From Bacillus sp. (in: firmicutes) (lineage in GTDB: Bacteria > Bacillota > Bacilli > Bacillales > Bacillaceae), in the NCBI GenBank assembly GCA_031180805.1, contig JAPSLL010000014.1:1-64000 (forward strand): 64,000 bases of DNA, read 5' to 3'. Below the pieces are notes generated by a model that searched no databases, was not told the origin of the DNA, and worked only from the letters and a program-made list of their open reading frames with translations. A program made the position numbers and the translations under genes. This document shows, piece by piece, positions 35,323 to 44,092 of the stretch. Within the stretch, counting starts at the first letter, position 1; each line of letters starts with the position of its first letter.

Positions 35323-37077
35323 ATGGAGACTTTTAAAAAGCTGAAAATCTTTTATTGGCCATATAAAAGATATTTCTTTTGGTCATTGTTTTTTGTCATA
35401 TTTATTACAGCTATCACAGTCGCTTATCCTATCGTATTACAATTAACAATTGATGAAGTCGTCTTAAAGGAACAGTATGAATACATACCATGGATTGTCG
35501 TTGGCTTCTTATCATTAATGGCAGTAAAAGGGGTATCCGCTTATTTTCATCAGTTTCTTGGTGATATGTTTGGCATTAACTCCGTATATCGTCTTCGCAA
35601 TGAGCTATATGAAAAATTACAACGATTACCGTTTTCCTATTATGATAATGCGAAGACTGGTGATTTAATGTCAAGGCTTACTGCAGATGTCGAGGGCTTT
35701 CGCTTCTTTTTATCATTTGGCTTTGCAGAGCTTATGCGATTCTTCCTACTAGTATTTGGTACATTATCGGTTATGTTTTTTTATTCGGTGCCATTAACTT
35801 TGGTTACGATCGCGGCATTACCTTTTCTAGGAATTGCTGTTTATCAGTTTGATAAACGTGTTCATCCCGCTTTTCGTAATATTCGAAAATCCTTTGGTAA
35901 GCTAAATACGAATGTTCAAGAGAATATAAGTGGTATTCAAACCGTGAAGGCATTGTCTCAGGAGAATTTTGAAATTTCAAAATTTAACAATGCTAATGGA
36001 AATTATAAAGAAAAATATTTGAATACATCGCTTGTATGGTCGAAGTATTTTCCGCTTATGGAGTTGATCGGAAATATAAGTGTTGTTGCGCTATTGGCAT
36101 TTGGAAGCGTTCTCGTTATGCAAGGTGGCTTACAGCTTGGCGAACTAGTTGCTTTTTTTAGCCTTGTTTGGTATTTAATGGGGCCGATTATGCACCTTGG
36201 TTTTACAATCAATCATTTTTCGCAATCTAAGGCTTCTGGTGAACGCTTACTAGAAATTCTTGAAGCAGAGGAGAAAATTCGAAACAAGATAGATATCGTA
36301 AATGTTTCTGGAATTGAAGGACATGTAACGTTTGAAAATGTTAGTTTACGATATAAGCCTGAAGACAGTTTAGCACTTCAGCATATTTCCTTTGATGCTC
36401 CTCCAGGTAAAACGATTGGATTGATTGGTGGAACGGGCTCAGGGAAAACGAGTATTACCCAATTGTTAACAAGGTTTTATTTGCCAACGAGTGGACGGAT
36501 CCTTGTTGACGGCAGGGAAATAAGTGATTATTCATTAAAGACACTTAGAGAGAATATTGGTGTCGTTTTACAAGAATCGTTTCTCTTTTCATCAACTATA
36601 AAAGCAAATATTTCTTATGGAAGACCTGATGCATCAATGGAAACGATAATTGATGCTGCTAAAAGAGCACAGGCACATGATTTTATAATGGAGCTTCCTA
36701 ATGGGTATGATACGATGCTTGGTGAAAGAGGAATGGGTTTATCTGGTGGACAAAAGCAACGGATTGCAATCGCAAGGGCAATTTGTTTGAATCCTCGAAT
36801 CTTAATATTAGATGATTCTACAAGTGCTGTAGATATGACAACAGAGCTGCAAATACAAAAGGCATTAAAGGAAGTAATGAACGGTAGAACGACATTTATT
36901 ATTGCTCATCGTATTTCTTCACTCAAACATGCAGATGAAATACTTGTGCTCGAAAATGGTGAAATCATTGAGAGAGGTAAGCATGAGGAGCTAGTTGAGA
37001 GGAATGGGTACTATAAACGGATTTATGATATTCAATATAAAGATCAGAAGGCTGTGCTTCAGTCAACTGTCGGGTAG
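35323..37077 (+). CDS. yknU: Heterodimeric ABC exporter subunit YknU
   Basis: A 584-residue half-transporter: six membrane spans (residues about 15-310) and one ATPase domain. Walker A is GGTGSGKTS, signature LSGGQKQR, and Walker B ends LILDDSTSAVD. The catalytic Glu after Walker B is Asp here, which marks the subunit with the degenerate site of a heterodimeric type IV exporter such as BmrC. B. subtilis YknU has nearly the same length and context. GGGGAGGGG precedes the ATG. yknV follows immediately. Substrate unknown. Confidence 0.92.
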   Translation: METFKKLKIFYWPYKRYFFWSLFFVIFITAITVAYPIVLQLTIDEVVLKEQYEYIPWIVVGFLSLMAVKGVSAYFHQFLGDMFGINSVYRLRNELYEKLQRLPFSYYDNAKTGDLMSRLTADVEGFRFFLSFGFAELMRFFLLVFGTLSVMFFYSVPLTLVTIAALPFLGIAVYQFDKRVHPAFRNIRKSFGKLNTNVQENISGIQTVKALSQENFEISKFNNANGNYKEKYLNTSLVWSKYFPLMELIGNISVVALLAFGSVLVMQGGLQLGELVAFFSLVWYLMGPIMHLGFTINHFSQSKASGERLLEILEAEEKIRNKIDIVNVSGIEGHVTFENVSLRYKPEDSLALQHISFDAPPGKTIGLIGGTGSGKTSITQLLTRFYLPTSGRILVDGREISDYSLKTLRENIGVVLQESFLFSSTIKANISYGRPDASMETIIDAAKRAQAHDFIMELPNGYDTMLGERGMGLSGGQKQRIAIARAICLNPRILILDDSTSAVDMTTELQIQKALKEVMNGRTTFIIAHRISSLKHADEILVLENGEIIERGKHEELVERNGYYKRIYDIQYKDQKAVLQSTVG

Positions 37078-37085
37078 GTGTGAAA

Positions 37086-38906
37086 ATGAATAATCAAGAG
37101 AAAAAAGTATTAATAAAGGAAAGATTTCAATATTCAACAGACACAATTATTGACCAGCCGTTCAACTGGAAGCAGATGTGGAGACTATTAAGCTATTTAA
37201 AACCATATGTTAAAAATCTGCTTCCTTTAGCCTTCTTAGCAGTAATCGTATCAGCAATCGTCCGATTAGTTGCACCAATTTTAATCGGTAAATATACGTT
37301 GGACCATGCAATTAAGAACAATGACACTAGGTTGTTAACGATTCTTGTTTCAACAATAGCTGGGATGTATGTTCTGTCCTATATAGCCAATCGTTTTAGA
37401 ATAAAATGGACGAATCAGTTGGGGCAAAATGTCATTTATGATTTGCGGAAACATTTATTTACACACGTTCAATCTCTGTCACATCGGTTTTTTGACCAAA
37501 GATCAGCAGGTTCAATTTTAGTTCGTATTATGAATGATATTAATTCCTTACAGGAGCTATTTACAAGTGGAGTTATTAATCTATTAATGGATTTTCTTCT
37601 TTTAATAGGGGTTGTCGTTTTACTATTTACGCTTAGCCCACAGCTGACACTCGCCATTTTAGTTATTGTACCGATCATGTTTTTTATTTCGACGAGCCTA
37701 CGGAAAAAAATTCGTCGTTCATGGCAATCGGTGAGATTAAAGCAATCAAAACTAAATTCACATTTAAATGAGGCGATTCAAGGGATACGTGTTACGCAAT
37801 CCTATACACAGGAGCAAGAAAATATCGCTTTTTTTGATGGTGTTAACACGGAAAACTTTCAGTCATGGAAAAATGCAACAAGAAGAAATGCGATGTTTAC
37901 GCCAATGGTGGAGATGACAAATGCAATTGGTACAGCCATCTTATTATGGTACGGGGCAACCTTAATTGCAAATGAAACAATATCAATTGGTATCTTTGTT
38001 TCATTTGCATTTTATTTAGGAATGTTTTGGGAGCCGATATCAAGATTAGGTCAAGTATATAACCAGCTTTTAATAGGAATGGCTTCCTCTGAACGAATTT
38101 TTGAATTTATTGATGAAAAGCCAATTGTTAAGGATGCACTTAATCCAATTGAAGTAAATGAAATGAAAGGGAAAATTGAGTTTGAGTCGGTTGAATTTGC
38201 GTATGATTCTAGAAGAAAGGCTTTAAACTCTGTTTCATTTACAATAGATGCAGGTCAAACGGTCGCGTTGGTTGGCCATACGGGATCTGGAAAAACGACG
38301 ATTGCCAACTTGATTAGTCGATTTTATGATGTAACAAGTGGGGAAGTAAAGATAGATGGAGTCAATATTAAAGATATTTCAATTGAAAAATTGCGTTCAC
38401 AAATTAGTGTTGTTCTTCAGGATACATTTATTTTCTCTGGGACGATAATTGATAATATTCGTTTTGGTAATCCTTTAGCATCTGATGTGGAAGTGATTGA
38501 AGCCGCAAAAGCAGTTGGTGCGGATGACTTTATTCAAAAATTGTCAGATGGCTATTTAACAGAGGTTGAAGAGCGAGGAAATGTATTATCTGTCGGAGAG
38601 CGACAGCTTATATCTTTTGCAAGAACTTTATTAGCAAATCCAGCTATTATCATTTTAGATGAAGCGACTGCAAGCATTGATACAGAAACAGAAATAAAAA
38701 TCCAAAAGGCATTAAAAACATTATTGCATGGTCGTACGGCGATTATGATTGCCCACCGGCTTTCAACTATTAGAGAGGCTGATAATATATTCGTTCTCGA
38801 TCATGGAGAGATTATGGAGCAAGGGAATCATACCGAATTAATGGAGCAAAGAGGGATTTATTATGGGCTTGTAAAAGCTCAATTTCAAATGTTAGAGGTA
38901 GGTTAA
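37086..38906 (+). CDS. yknV: Heterodimeric ABC exporter subunit YknV
   Basis: A 606-residue half-transporter with six membrane spans and an ATPase domain. Walker A is GHTGSGKTT; Walker B keeps the catalytic Glu (IILDEATASID). Its signature is the degenerate LSVGERQ, complementary to YknU's Asp, so together they give one active and one degenerate ATP site. ATG 37086 is chosen over GTG 37080, which lies inside the AGGTG ribosome binding site. A terminator follows, separating yknUV from yknWXYZ. Confidence 0.92.
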   Translation: MNNQEKKVLIKERFQYSTDTIIDQPFNWKQMWRLLSYLKPYVKNLLPLAFLAVIVSAIVRLVAPILIGKYTLDHAIKNNDTRLLTILVSTIAGMYVLSYIANRFRIKWTNQLGQNVIYDLRKHLFTHVQSLSHRFFDQRSAGSILVRIMNDINSLQELFTSGVINLLMDFLLLIGVVVLLFTLSPQLTLAILVIVPIMFFISTSLRKKIRRSWQSVRLKQSKLNSHLNEAIQGIRVTQSYTQEQENIAFFDGVNTENFQSWKNATRRNAMFTPMVEMTNAIGTAILLWYGATLIANETISIGIFVSFAFYLGMFWEPISRLGQVYNQLLIGMASSERIFEFIDEKPIVKDALNPIEVNEMKGKIEFESVEFAYDSRRKALNSVSFTIDAGQTVALVGHTGSGKTTIANLISRFYDVTSGEVKIDGVNIKDISIEKLRSQISVVLQDTFIFSGTIIDNIRFGNPLASDVEVIEAAKAVGADDFIQKLSDGYLTEVEERGNVLSVGERQLISFARTLLANPAIIILDEATASIDTETEIKIQKALKTLLHGRTAIMIAHRLSTIREADNIFVLDHGEIMEQGNHTELMEQRGIYYGLVKAQFQMLEVG

Positions 38907-38910
38907 TATC

Positions 38911-38946
38911 CGAATAAAAAACGTCATCTTGACGTTTTTTATTTTT
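38911..38946 (+). terminator. Terminator of yknUV
   Basis: AAAAAACGTCA pairs with TGACGTTTTTT around a 3-nt loop (TCT), followed by ATTTTT. Confidence 0.85.
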
Positions 38947-38959
38947 GGAAAATAAATGA

Positions 38960-38985
38960 TGAAACTATTTCCGGATCTCCTCGTA
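38960..38985 (+). promoter_or_regulatory. SigW-type ECF sigma promoter of yknWXYZ
   Basis: TGAAAC (38960-38965), exactly 16 bp, then CGTA (38982-38985). This is the full consensus of B. subtilis SigW promoters. It lies 37 bp before the yknW ATG. The yknWXYZ operon of B. subtilis belongs to the SigW regulon, so the control appears conserved. Confidence 0.85.
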
Positions 38986-39022
38986 TTAGTTAATGAGTAC
39001 ATAAAATGGAGGTTATTAACAA

Positions 39023-39706
39023 ATGGGGAATGAAACTGTACAAACGAAAAAGCCATCATTATTCGGTATGATTTTTAGCCCAGGTGAACAATTTGAGAGA
39101 TTAAGAGAAAGGCCGGTTATTTGGGTACCGCTTATTTTGTTTACTTTAATTACAACAATTTTAGCTGTAGTAGTTGTATTAAATATGGATTATACTATGA
39201 CTCCTGGCCTTGAAGAATCGTCACCTGAAGAATTAGAAATGATAAAGATATTCGGTGCTGTTGGTGGTGGGATTGCAGGTTTATTTTCGGTACCAATAGG
39301 ATATCTTTTCTACTCAGCAATATATTTTTTAGCAGCAAAAATGGTGAAATCAAATGTTAGATTTAAGCAGATGTTTTCTTTAATCATTTTTGTGTCTTTT
39401 ATTACTATTTTAGGCTCTATTATTAATCAATTATTAGCTTTAGTATTAGGTGAGGACCCAGCTATTATGTTTACTAGTTTGAATAGTTTTATTGGAGCGA
39501 CAGGTCCAGTCGGAGCTATTTTAAACTCGATTGAAGTATTTAGCATTTGGTATCAAGTTCTTTTAGCCATCGGTCTTATTAAGGTAGCAAAGTTGTCAAA
39601 ACAATCAGCAATTACTATCGTTATCGTTTTATTTGTTATCGGAATTCTTATCACTGCTGGAATAACTGCAGGTAGTAGTGCTCTAGAAAGACTGACACAA
39701 GTATAA
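39023..39706 (+). CDS. yknW: Yip1-domain membrane protein YknW
   Basis: A 227-residue protein with five membrane spans of the Yip1 superfamily; opening SLFGMIFSPGEQFERLRERPVIWVPLILF is typical. In B. subtilis YknW is needed for assembly of the YknXYZ exporter that protects against the cannibalism toxin SDP. TGGAGG precedes the ATG by 10 nt, and its stop overlaps the yknX ATG by one base. Confidence 0.88.
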   Translation: MGNETVQTKKPSLFGMIFSPGEQFERLRERPVIWVPLILFTLITTILAVVVVLNMDYTMTPGLEESSPEELEMIKIFGAVGGGIAGLFSVPIGYLFYSAIYFLAAKMVKSNVRFKQMFSLIIFVSFITILGSIINQLLALVLGEDPAIMFTSLNSFIGATGPVGAILNSIEVFSIWYQVLLAIGLIKVAKLSKQSAITIVIVLFVIGILITAGITAGSSALERLTQV

Positions 39707-40824
39707 TGAAGAAAAAGGTATGGATAGCAATTGCTGTTGGCACACTTATTGTTTTGCTTATTGGTATAAATGTTGTTAAATCTTTAACTAAAGAAAACCC
39801 GACTGTTAAAACCGCAAAGGTAGAGGAACGAGAGATTACTGGAAATGTTATGGTTCCAGGAACATTATCGTTAAGTCAGGAGGACTTTTTATACTTAGAT
39901 TCTGAGAAAGGAAAAATAGCGGAGGTACTTGTTAAGGAAGGAGACCAGGTGAAAGAGGGCACTCCTTTACTTCGTTACGAAAATGAACAGCTTGAATTAG
40001 AAAAGGAGCAAAATGCCTTGTCATTAGAATCGTCGTATTTGCAAATTAATCGATTAAAGGAGCAAATAGATGATTTAAAGGACAAGGAAGAAGAGCTTGC
40101 AAAGCAGGTAGGTGAAGAAGAGGCAGAAAAGCAAATTGATACTGAAAAAGAGCAGTTAGAAATCGATTTAAAGGTTGCAAATCTTGAAGCAAGACAAACA
40201 GATTTGCAAAAGGAAACGATTGAGAAGAAATTGGCTGAGCTTGAAGTGAAAAGTGAAATGGCGGGAACAGTACTTTCTATCGACAAGGAAGCAATTTCAG
40301 GAACGGTACAAACGCCAATAATACAAATTGGAAAAATCAATAATTATGTAGTGAAAGGATATATCTCAGAATATGATTCTTTGAAAATTAAAGAAAAACA
40401 ACCTGTCACTCTTAAATCAGATGTCATTCCTGATCAAGAATGGAAAGGAACTGTTACAAAAGTAAGTTTATTACCTGAAAAAACTGAAACAGCTGTAGGT
40501 ACTGAAGAAGCAGCTGTTCAATATCCTATCGAAGTCTCGCTTGATGAAAAGGATTTACCAGCAAAACCAGGCTTTAAGCTAATTATGGAAATTCAGACTG
40601 AAAAACGGTCAGTCAAAACGGTTCCGTTAGGTGCAGTTAAGCAAGATGGTGAAGCAAATTTTGTTTATATTTATCAGGATGGAAAAGCGATCCGTAAAGA
40701 GATTACGATAGGAACCGCTAGTGATGAGTATATGGAAATAAAATCAGGGCTTAATGATAATGAAGAGGTTATTGTAAATCCTTCAGATGCTTTAACAAAT
40801 GGTGTGGAAGTGACAAAAAAATGA
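39706..40824 (+). CDS. yknX: Periplasmic-adaptor-like subunit YknX (MFP family)
   Basis: A 372-residue membrane fusion protein: an N-terminal anchor (about residues 5-24), a lipoyl/barrel-sandwich domain split by a long coiled coil (about 95-180, rich in Glu/Lys/Leu), then beta-barrel and membrane-proximal domains. In Gram-positives it links the YknYZ transporter across the wall side. No ribosome binding site precedes its ATG, but TAATG overlap with yknW implies coupled translation. It overlaps yknY by 4 bp. Confidence 0.92.
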   Translation: MKKKVWIAIAVGTLIVLLIGINVVKSLTKENPTVKTAKVEEREITGNVMVPGTLSLSQEDFLYLDSEKGKIAEVLVKEGDQVKEGTPLLRYENEQLELEKEQNALSLESSYLQINRLKEQIDDLKDKEEELAKQVGEEEAEKQIDTEKEQLEIDLKVANLEARQTDLQKETIEKKLAELEVKSEMAGTVLSIDKEAISGTVQTPIIQIGKINNYVVKGYISEYDSLKIKEKQPVTLKSDVIPDQEWKGTVTKVSLLPEKTETAVGTEEAAVQYPIEVSLDEKDLPAKPGFKLIMEIQTEKRSVKTVPLGAVKQDGEANFVYIYQDGKAIRKEITIGTASDEYMEIKSGLNDNEEVIVNPSDALTNGVEVTKK

Positions 40825-41501
40825 TTCAACTCACATCTATTTCCAAAAGCTACAAAGTAGGAGAAGAAACTCTAGATGTTCTAAAGGATATCCATTTAAG
40901 CATCAATGAGGGTGAATTTGTCGCTATTATGGGTCCATCTGGATCGGGTAAATCGACGTTAATGAATGTTATCGGATGCTTAGATAATCCTACAAGTGGA
41001 ACATATTTATTAGGGAATGAAGACATATCAGCATATAAAGATGAAGAGTTAGCAAAGGTCCGCAATCTCTCAATTGGTTTTGTCTTTCAGCAATTTCAAC
41101 TGTTACCACGATTAACGGCATTAAAGAATGTAGAACTTCCAATGATCTATGCTGGTGTTGGAAGGAAGGAAAGAGAAGAAAGGGCTAAACTTGCCTTAGA
41201 AAAAGTAGGTCTTGCAAAACGTGTGAACCATTTACCAAATGAATTGTCAGGTGGACAAAAGCAACGTGTCGCGATTGCCCGCTCAATTGTCAATCATCCA
41301 AAAATCATTTTAGCCGATGAACCAACAGGAGCACTTGATACGAAAACGAGTATCTCGATTATGGAACAGTTTACTGAATTAAATAAAGAGGGTGTAACTG
41401 TTATTCTTGTTACGCATGAGCAAGAGGTTGCAGATTATGCAAAGAGAATCATAACGGTAAGGGATGGCCTAATTCTCTCCGATGAAGAACGGGGGAGATA
41501 G
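40821..41501 (+). CDS. yknY: ABC transporter ATP-binding protein YknY
   Basis: A 226-residue MacB/LolD-type ATPase. Walker A GPSGSGKST (about residues 38-46), Q-loop VFQQFQLLP, signature LSGGQKQRVAIAR, Walker B ILADEPTGALD and the H-loop VTHE are all intact. It overlaps yknX by 4 bp and precedes yknZ by 2 bp. It powers export by YknZ. Confidence 0.95.
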   Translation: MIQLTSISKSYKVGEETLDVLKDIHLSINEGEFVAIMGPSGSGKSTLMNVIGCLDNPTSGTYLLGNEDISAYKDEELAKVRNLSIGFVFQQFQLLPRLTALKNVELPMIYAGVGRKEREERAKLALEKVGLAKRVNHLPNELSGGQKQRVAIARSIVNHPKIILADEPTGALDTKTSISIMEQFTELNKEGVTVILVTHEQEVADYAKRIITVRDGLILSDEERGR

Positions 41502-41503
41502 AG

Positions 41504-42697
41504 ATGAGTTTACTAGAAAATATGAAGATGGCATTAAGTTCAGTTCTTGCACATAAGCTTCGATCAATTTTAACGATGTTAGGGATCATCATCGGAGTTG
41601 CATCTGTTATTTTAGTTGTAGCAATTGGGCAAGGTGGAGAGCAACTATTAAAAACCTCGATAACAGGACCAGGAAATACAATTGAGGTTTACTATGAGCC
41701 TAGTGAAGAAGAAATAATGTCAAATCCGAATGCTTTTCTGACAGCGGCGTTCACACAAGATGATGTAAAGGCGTTAAGTGAAATCCCTGAAGTGAAAAAA
41801 GTTGTCGCCTCCTCAACAGAGTATTTTCAAACACGTTTTCGTGAAGAAACGGCTGACACAAATGTATATGGAATTAATCAAGCCTACATTGAAGTTAACG
41901 GATTGAACGTTGAAAATGGACGGAATTTATTAGAGGCGGATTTTATTGGGGGAACTCGTGTCGGAATTATTAGCTATGAACTCAAAGAGGAAATGTTTAA
42001 GGAAGAAGACCCTATTGGTCAAGTCGTCTGGATTAAAGGTCAACCAATTGAAATTGTCGGTGTATTAGAAAAACCAACGGGATTGTTTTCCTTCGGTACG
42101 ATGGATATCTATATTCCTTCAAATACATTTAAATCTTCCTTTGGTAAGAGTGATTTTAACCAAGTAACTTTACAAGCTGAAAATGCTGATGTTATGCGAG
42201 AAGCTGGAGAGAAAGCAACAACATTATTAAATACGAAACATAATGCAGAAGAATCCTACAAAGTGTTTAATATGGAGGAGATGGCAGAAGGTATCGGGCA
42301 AATTACAACGATAATGACATTAATTATTGGTTCGATCGCCGGAATTTCATTAGTTGTTGGTGGAATAGGTGTGATGAATATTATGCTCGTTTCTGTTACA
42401 GAACGGACAAGAGAAATTGGAATACGAAAAGCGCTTGGTGCTTCAAAAAGTCAAATTCTCACACAATTCCTCATCGAATCTGTTACATTAACATTAATCG
42501 GCGGAATCGTTGGAATACTTTTAGGAACAGTTGCAGCTAATATAGTTTCTATGTTTGCAGGCTGGCCATCACTAATATCTTGGCAAGTTGTGGTAGGAGG
42601 CTTGTTATTCTCGATGATAATTGGTGTTGTATTTGGAATGCTTCCAGCAAATAAAGCAGCACGATTAAATCCAATTGAAGCATTACGATACGAATAG
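41504..42697 (+). CDS. yknZ: MacB-like ABC permease YknZ
   Basis: A 397-residue permease: one N-terminal span (about residues 20-42), a large extracellular MacB-core domain of about 220 residues, then three C-terminal spans with the FtsX signature (GGIGVMNIMLVSVTERTREIGIRKALGA, about 285-312). It is the last gene of the SigW-controlled operon that confers resistance to SDP-like toxins in B. subtilis. GGGGGAGA precedes the ATG. Confidence 0.94.
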   Translation: MSLLENMKMALSSVLAHKLRSILTMLGIIIGVASVILVVAIGQGGEQLLKTSITGPGNTIEVYYEPSEEEIMSNPNAFLTAAFTQDDVKALSEIPEVKKVVASSTEYFQTRFREETADTNVYGINQAYIEVNGLNVENGRNLLEADFIGGTRVGIISYELKEEMFKEEDPIGQVVWIKGQPIEIVGVLEKPTGLFSFGTMDIYIPSNTFKSSFGKSDFNQVTLQAENADVMREAGEKATTLLNTKHNAEESYKVFNMEEMAEGIGQITTIMTLIIGSIAGISLVVGGIGVMNIMLVSVTERTREIGIRKALGASKSQILTQFLIESVTLTLIGGIVGILLGTVAANIVSMFAGWPSLISWQVVVGGLLFSMIIGVVFGMLPANKAARLNPIEALRYE

Positions 42698-42708
42698 AAT
42701 AGATAAAC

Positions 42709-42833
42709 GAGGATAGCTCAAAATCAAAGGTTCAGACCCGTTAAACACAATATACAGACTAATGGCGAGGTTAGTTCACTATATATTGGTGTTTATTAGA
42801 GGGGTCAGAACTTTTGAGTCACCCTCGTTTTTT
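42709..42833 (+). terminator. Terminator repeat, enlarged copy
   Basis: AGCTCAAAATCAAAGGTTC-AGACCC (to 42739) pairs with GGGGTCAGAACTTTTGAGTCACCCTC (42801-42826), followed by seven T. An inner arm (TTAAACACAATATA with TATATATTGGTGTTTATTA) extends the hairpin. The outer sequence is shared with the hairpin at 52956-53007. It ends yknWXYZ and lies where B. subtilis has fruR. Confidence 0.75.
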
Positions 42834-42906
42834 TATTTGAAATAATCATAAACGATCAGAAATAGTCGAAAAATGAATGTTTTTGATTATTTATGAAAAA
42901 ATATGA

Positions 42907-42935
42907 TTGATTTTGACGGGAGGTGAAAGTATAAT
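42907..42935 (+). promoter_or_regulatory. Promoter of the fruKA operon
   Basis: TTGATT (42907-42912), 17-bp spacer, TATAAT (42930-42935). The predicted start near 42942 leaves a leader of about 225 nt before fruK. No riboswitch fold is recognised in that leader. Confidence 0.6.
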
Positions 42936-42953
42936 AAACGTGTAAGGAACGGA

Positions 42954-42967
42954 TGTATTCGCTTACA
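42954..42967 (+). promoter_or_regulatory. Catabolite-responsive element (cre) for CcpA
   Basis: TGTATTCGCTTACA agrees with TGnAAnCGnWnnCA at all but one fixed base. It sits about +12 to +25 relative to the predicted fru start, a road-block position. Confidence 0.55.
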
Positions 42968-43168
42968 GTGAGTGGAAATAAATAAGATGCTAGTTTTCTA
43001 ATCTTTAAGTAGGACTTTATAAATAGATAATCCTTAGGTATTTCAGATTAAAAGATTTGCTTTGAATGATTGAACTCAATTTATATTCGAAATAAAAGTT
43101 CCGTAAGCTATATACAGAGTATTTTAGTTCTTTACTGTAAAAATAAATGCAATAAAGGTCGTGAATAA

Positions 43169-44080
43169 ATGATTTACACCGTAACATTGAATCCATCAGT
43201 TGATTACATCGTAAGAGTAGAACAATTTGAAATTGGTTCCTTGAACCGAACAACTGACGATACTAAATTCCCGGGTGGAAAGGGAATAAATGTATCACGA
43301 GTTATGAATCGATTAGGAGTCGAATCAAGCGCTTTAGGTTTTATTGGTGGCTTTACAGGGCAATTTGTTAAAGATTTCCTTGCTAACGAAAAGATAAACA
43401 CTAATTTTGTTCAAGTTTCTGGGGACACAAGAATTAATATTAAATTAAAGACAAATGTTGAAACAGAAATTAACGGACTTGGCCCAATGATTTCAGATGA
43501 GCAGTTAGGCGAATTCATGGAAGCATTTGAAAAAATGACGAAGGAAGATATCGTTGTGTTAGCTGGTAGTATTCCAGGAACATTACCACCAACAATTTAT
43601 AAGAAAATTATTTCTTTATGTAAGGAAAAAGAAATTAAAGTTGTTGCGGATGTTTCAGGTGATGCATTGGAAGAGGTTGTCCAACTTAAACCATATTTAA
43701 TTAAACCAAACCACCACGAGCTTGGAGATTTATTTAAAACTAACATTCAATCTCCAGAGGAAGCACTTGTATATGCAAAAAAATTAGTAAATCAAGGTGT
43801 TGAAAATGTAATCGTTTCTCTTGCAGAAAAGGGTGCTTTACTTGTTACTGAAAACGAATGCTATATTGCAAACGTTCCAAAGGGAAATGTGGTTAATTCA
43901 GTAGGTGCCGGAGATTCGGTCGTAGGTGGGTTTTTAAGTGCATTTACAAAAAACGCTCCGATAGAAGAAGCCTTTAAAATTGGCGTTGCTTCAGGAAGTG
44001 CTACAGCTTTTTCAATGGAGCTTTGTACTAAAGAAAAAATTGAGGAATTATTACCTCAAATACAGGTAAAAAAGATGTAA
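43169..44080 (+). CDS. fruK: 1-phosphofructokinase
   Basis: A 303-residue PfkB-family sugar kinase that turns fructose-1-phosphate into fructose-1,6-bisphosphate. N-terminal IYTVTLNPSVDYIV, GGKGINVSRVMNRLG (substrate side) and C-terminal NSVGAGDSVVGGFL (residues about 245-258) with the catalytic Asp are intact. It precedes fruA by 12 bp. The DeoR-type regulator fruR usually found upstream is absent. Confidence 0.95.
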   Translation: MIYTVTLNPSVDYIVRVEQFEIGSLNRTTDDTKFPGGKGINVSRVMNRLGVESSALGFIGGFTGQFVKDFLANEKINTNFVQVSGDTRINIKLKTNVETEINGLGPMISDEQLGEFMEAFEKMTKEDIVVLAGSIPGTLPPTIYKKIISLCKEKEIKVVADVSGDALEEVVQLKPYLIKPNHHELGDLFKTNIQSPEEALVYAKKLVNQGVENVIVSLAEKGALLVTENECYIANVPKGNVVNSVGAGDSVVGGFLSAFTKNAPIEEAFKIGVASGSATAFSMELCTKEKIEELLPQIQVKKM

Positions 44081-44092
44081 GGGGGAAGAACG

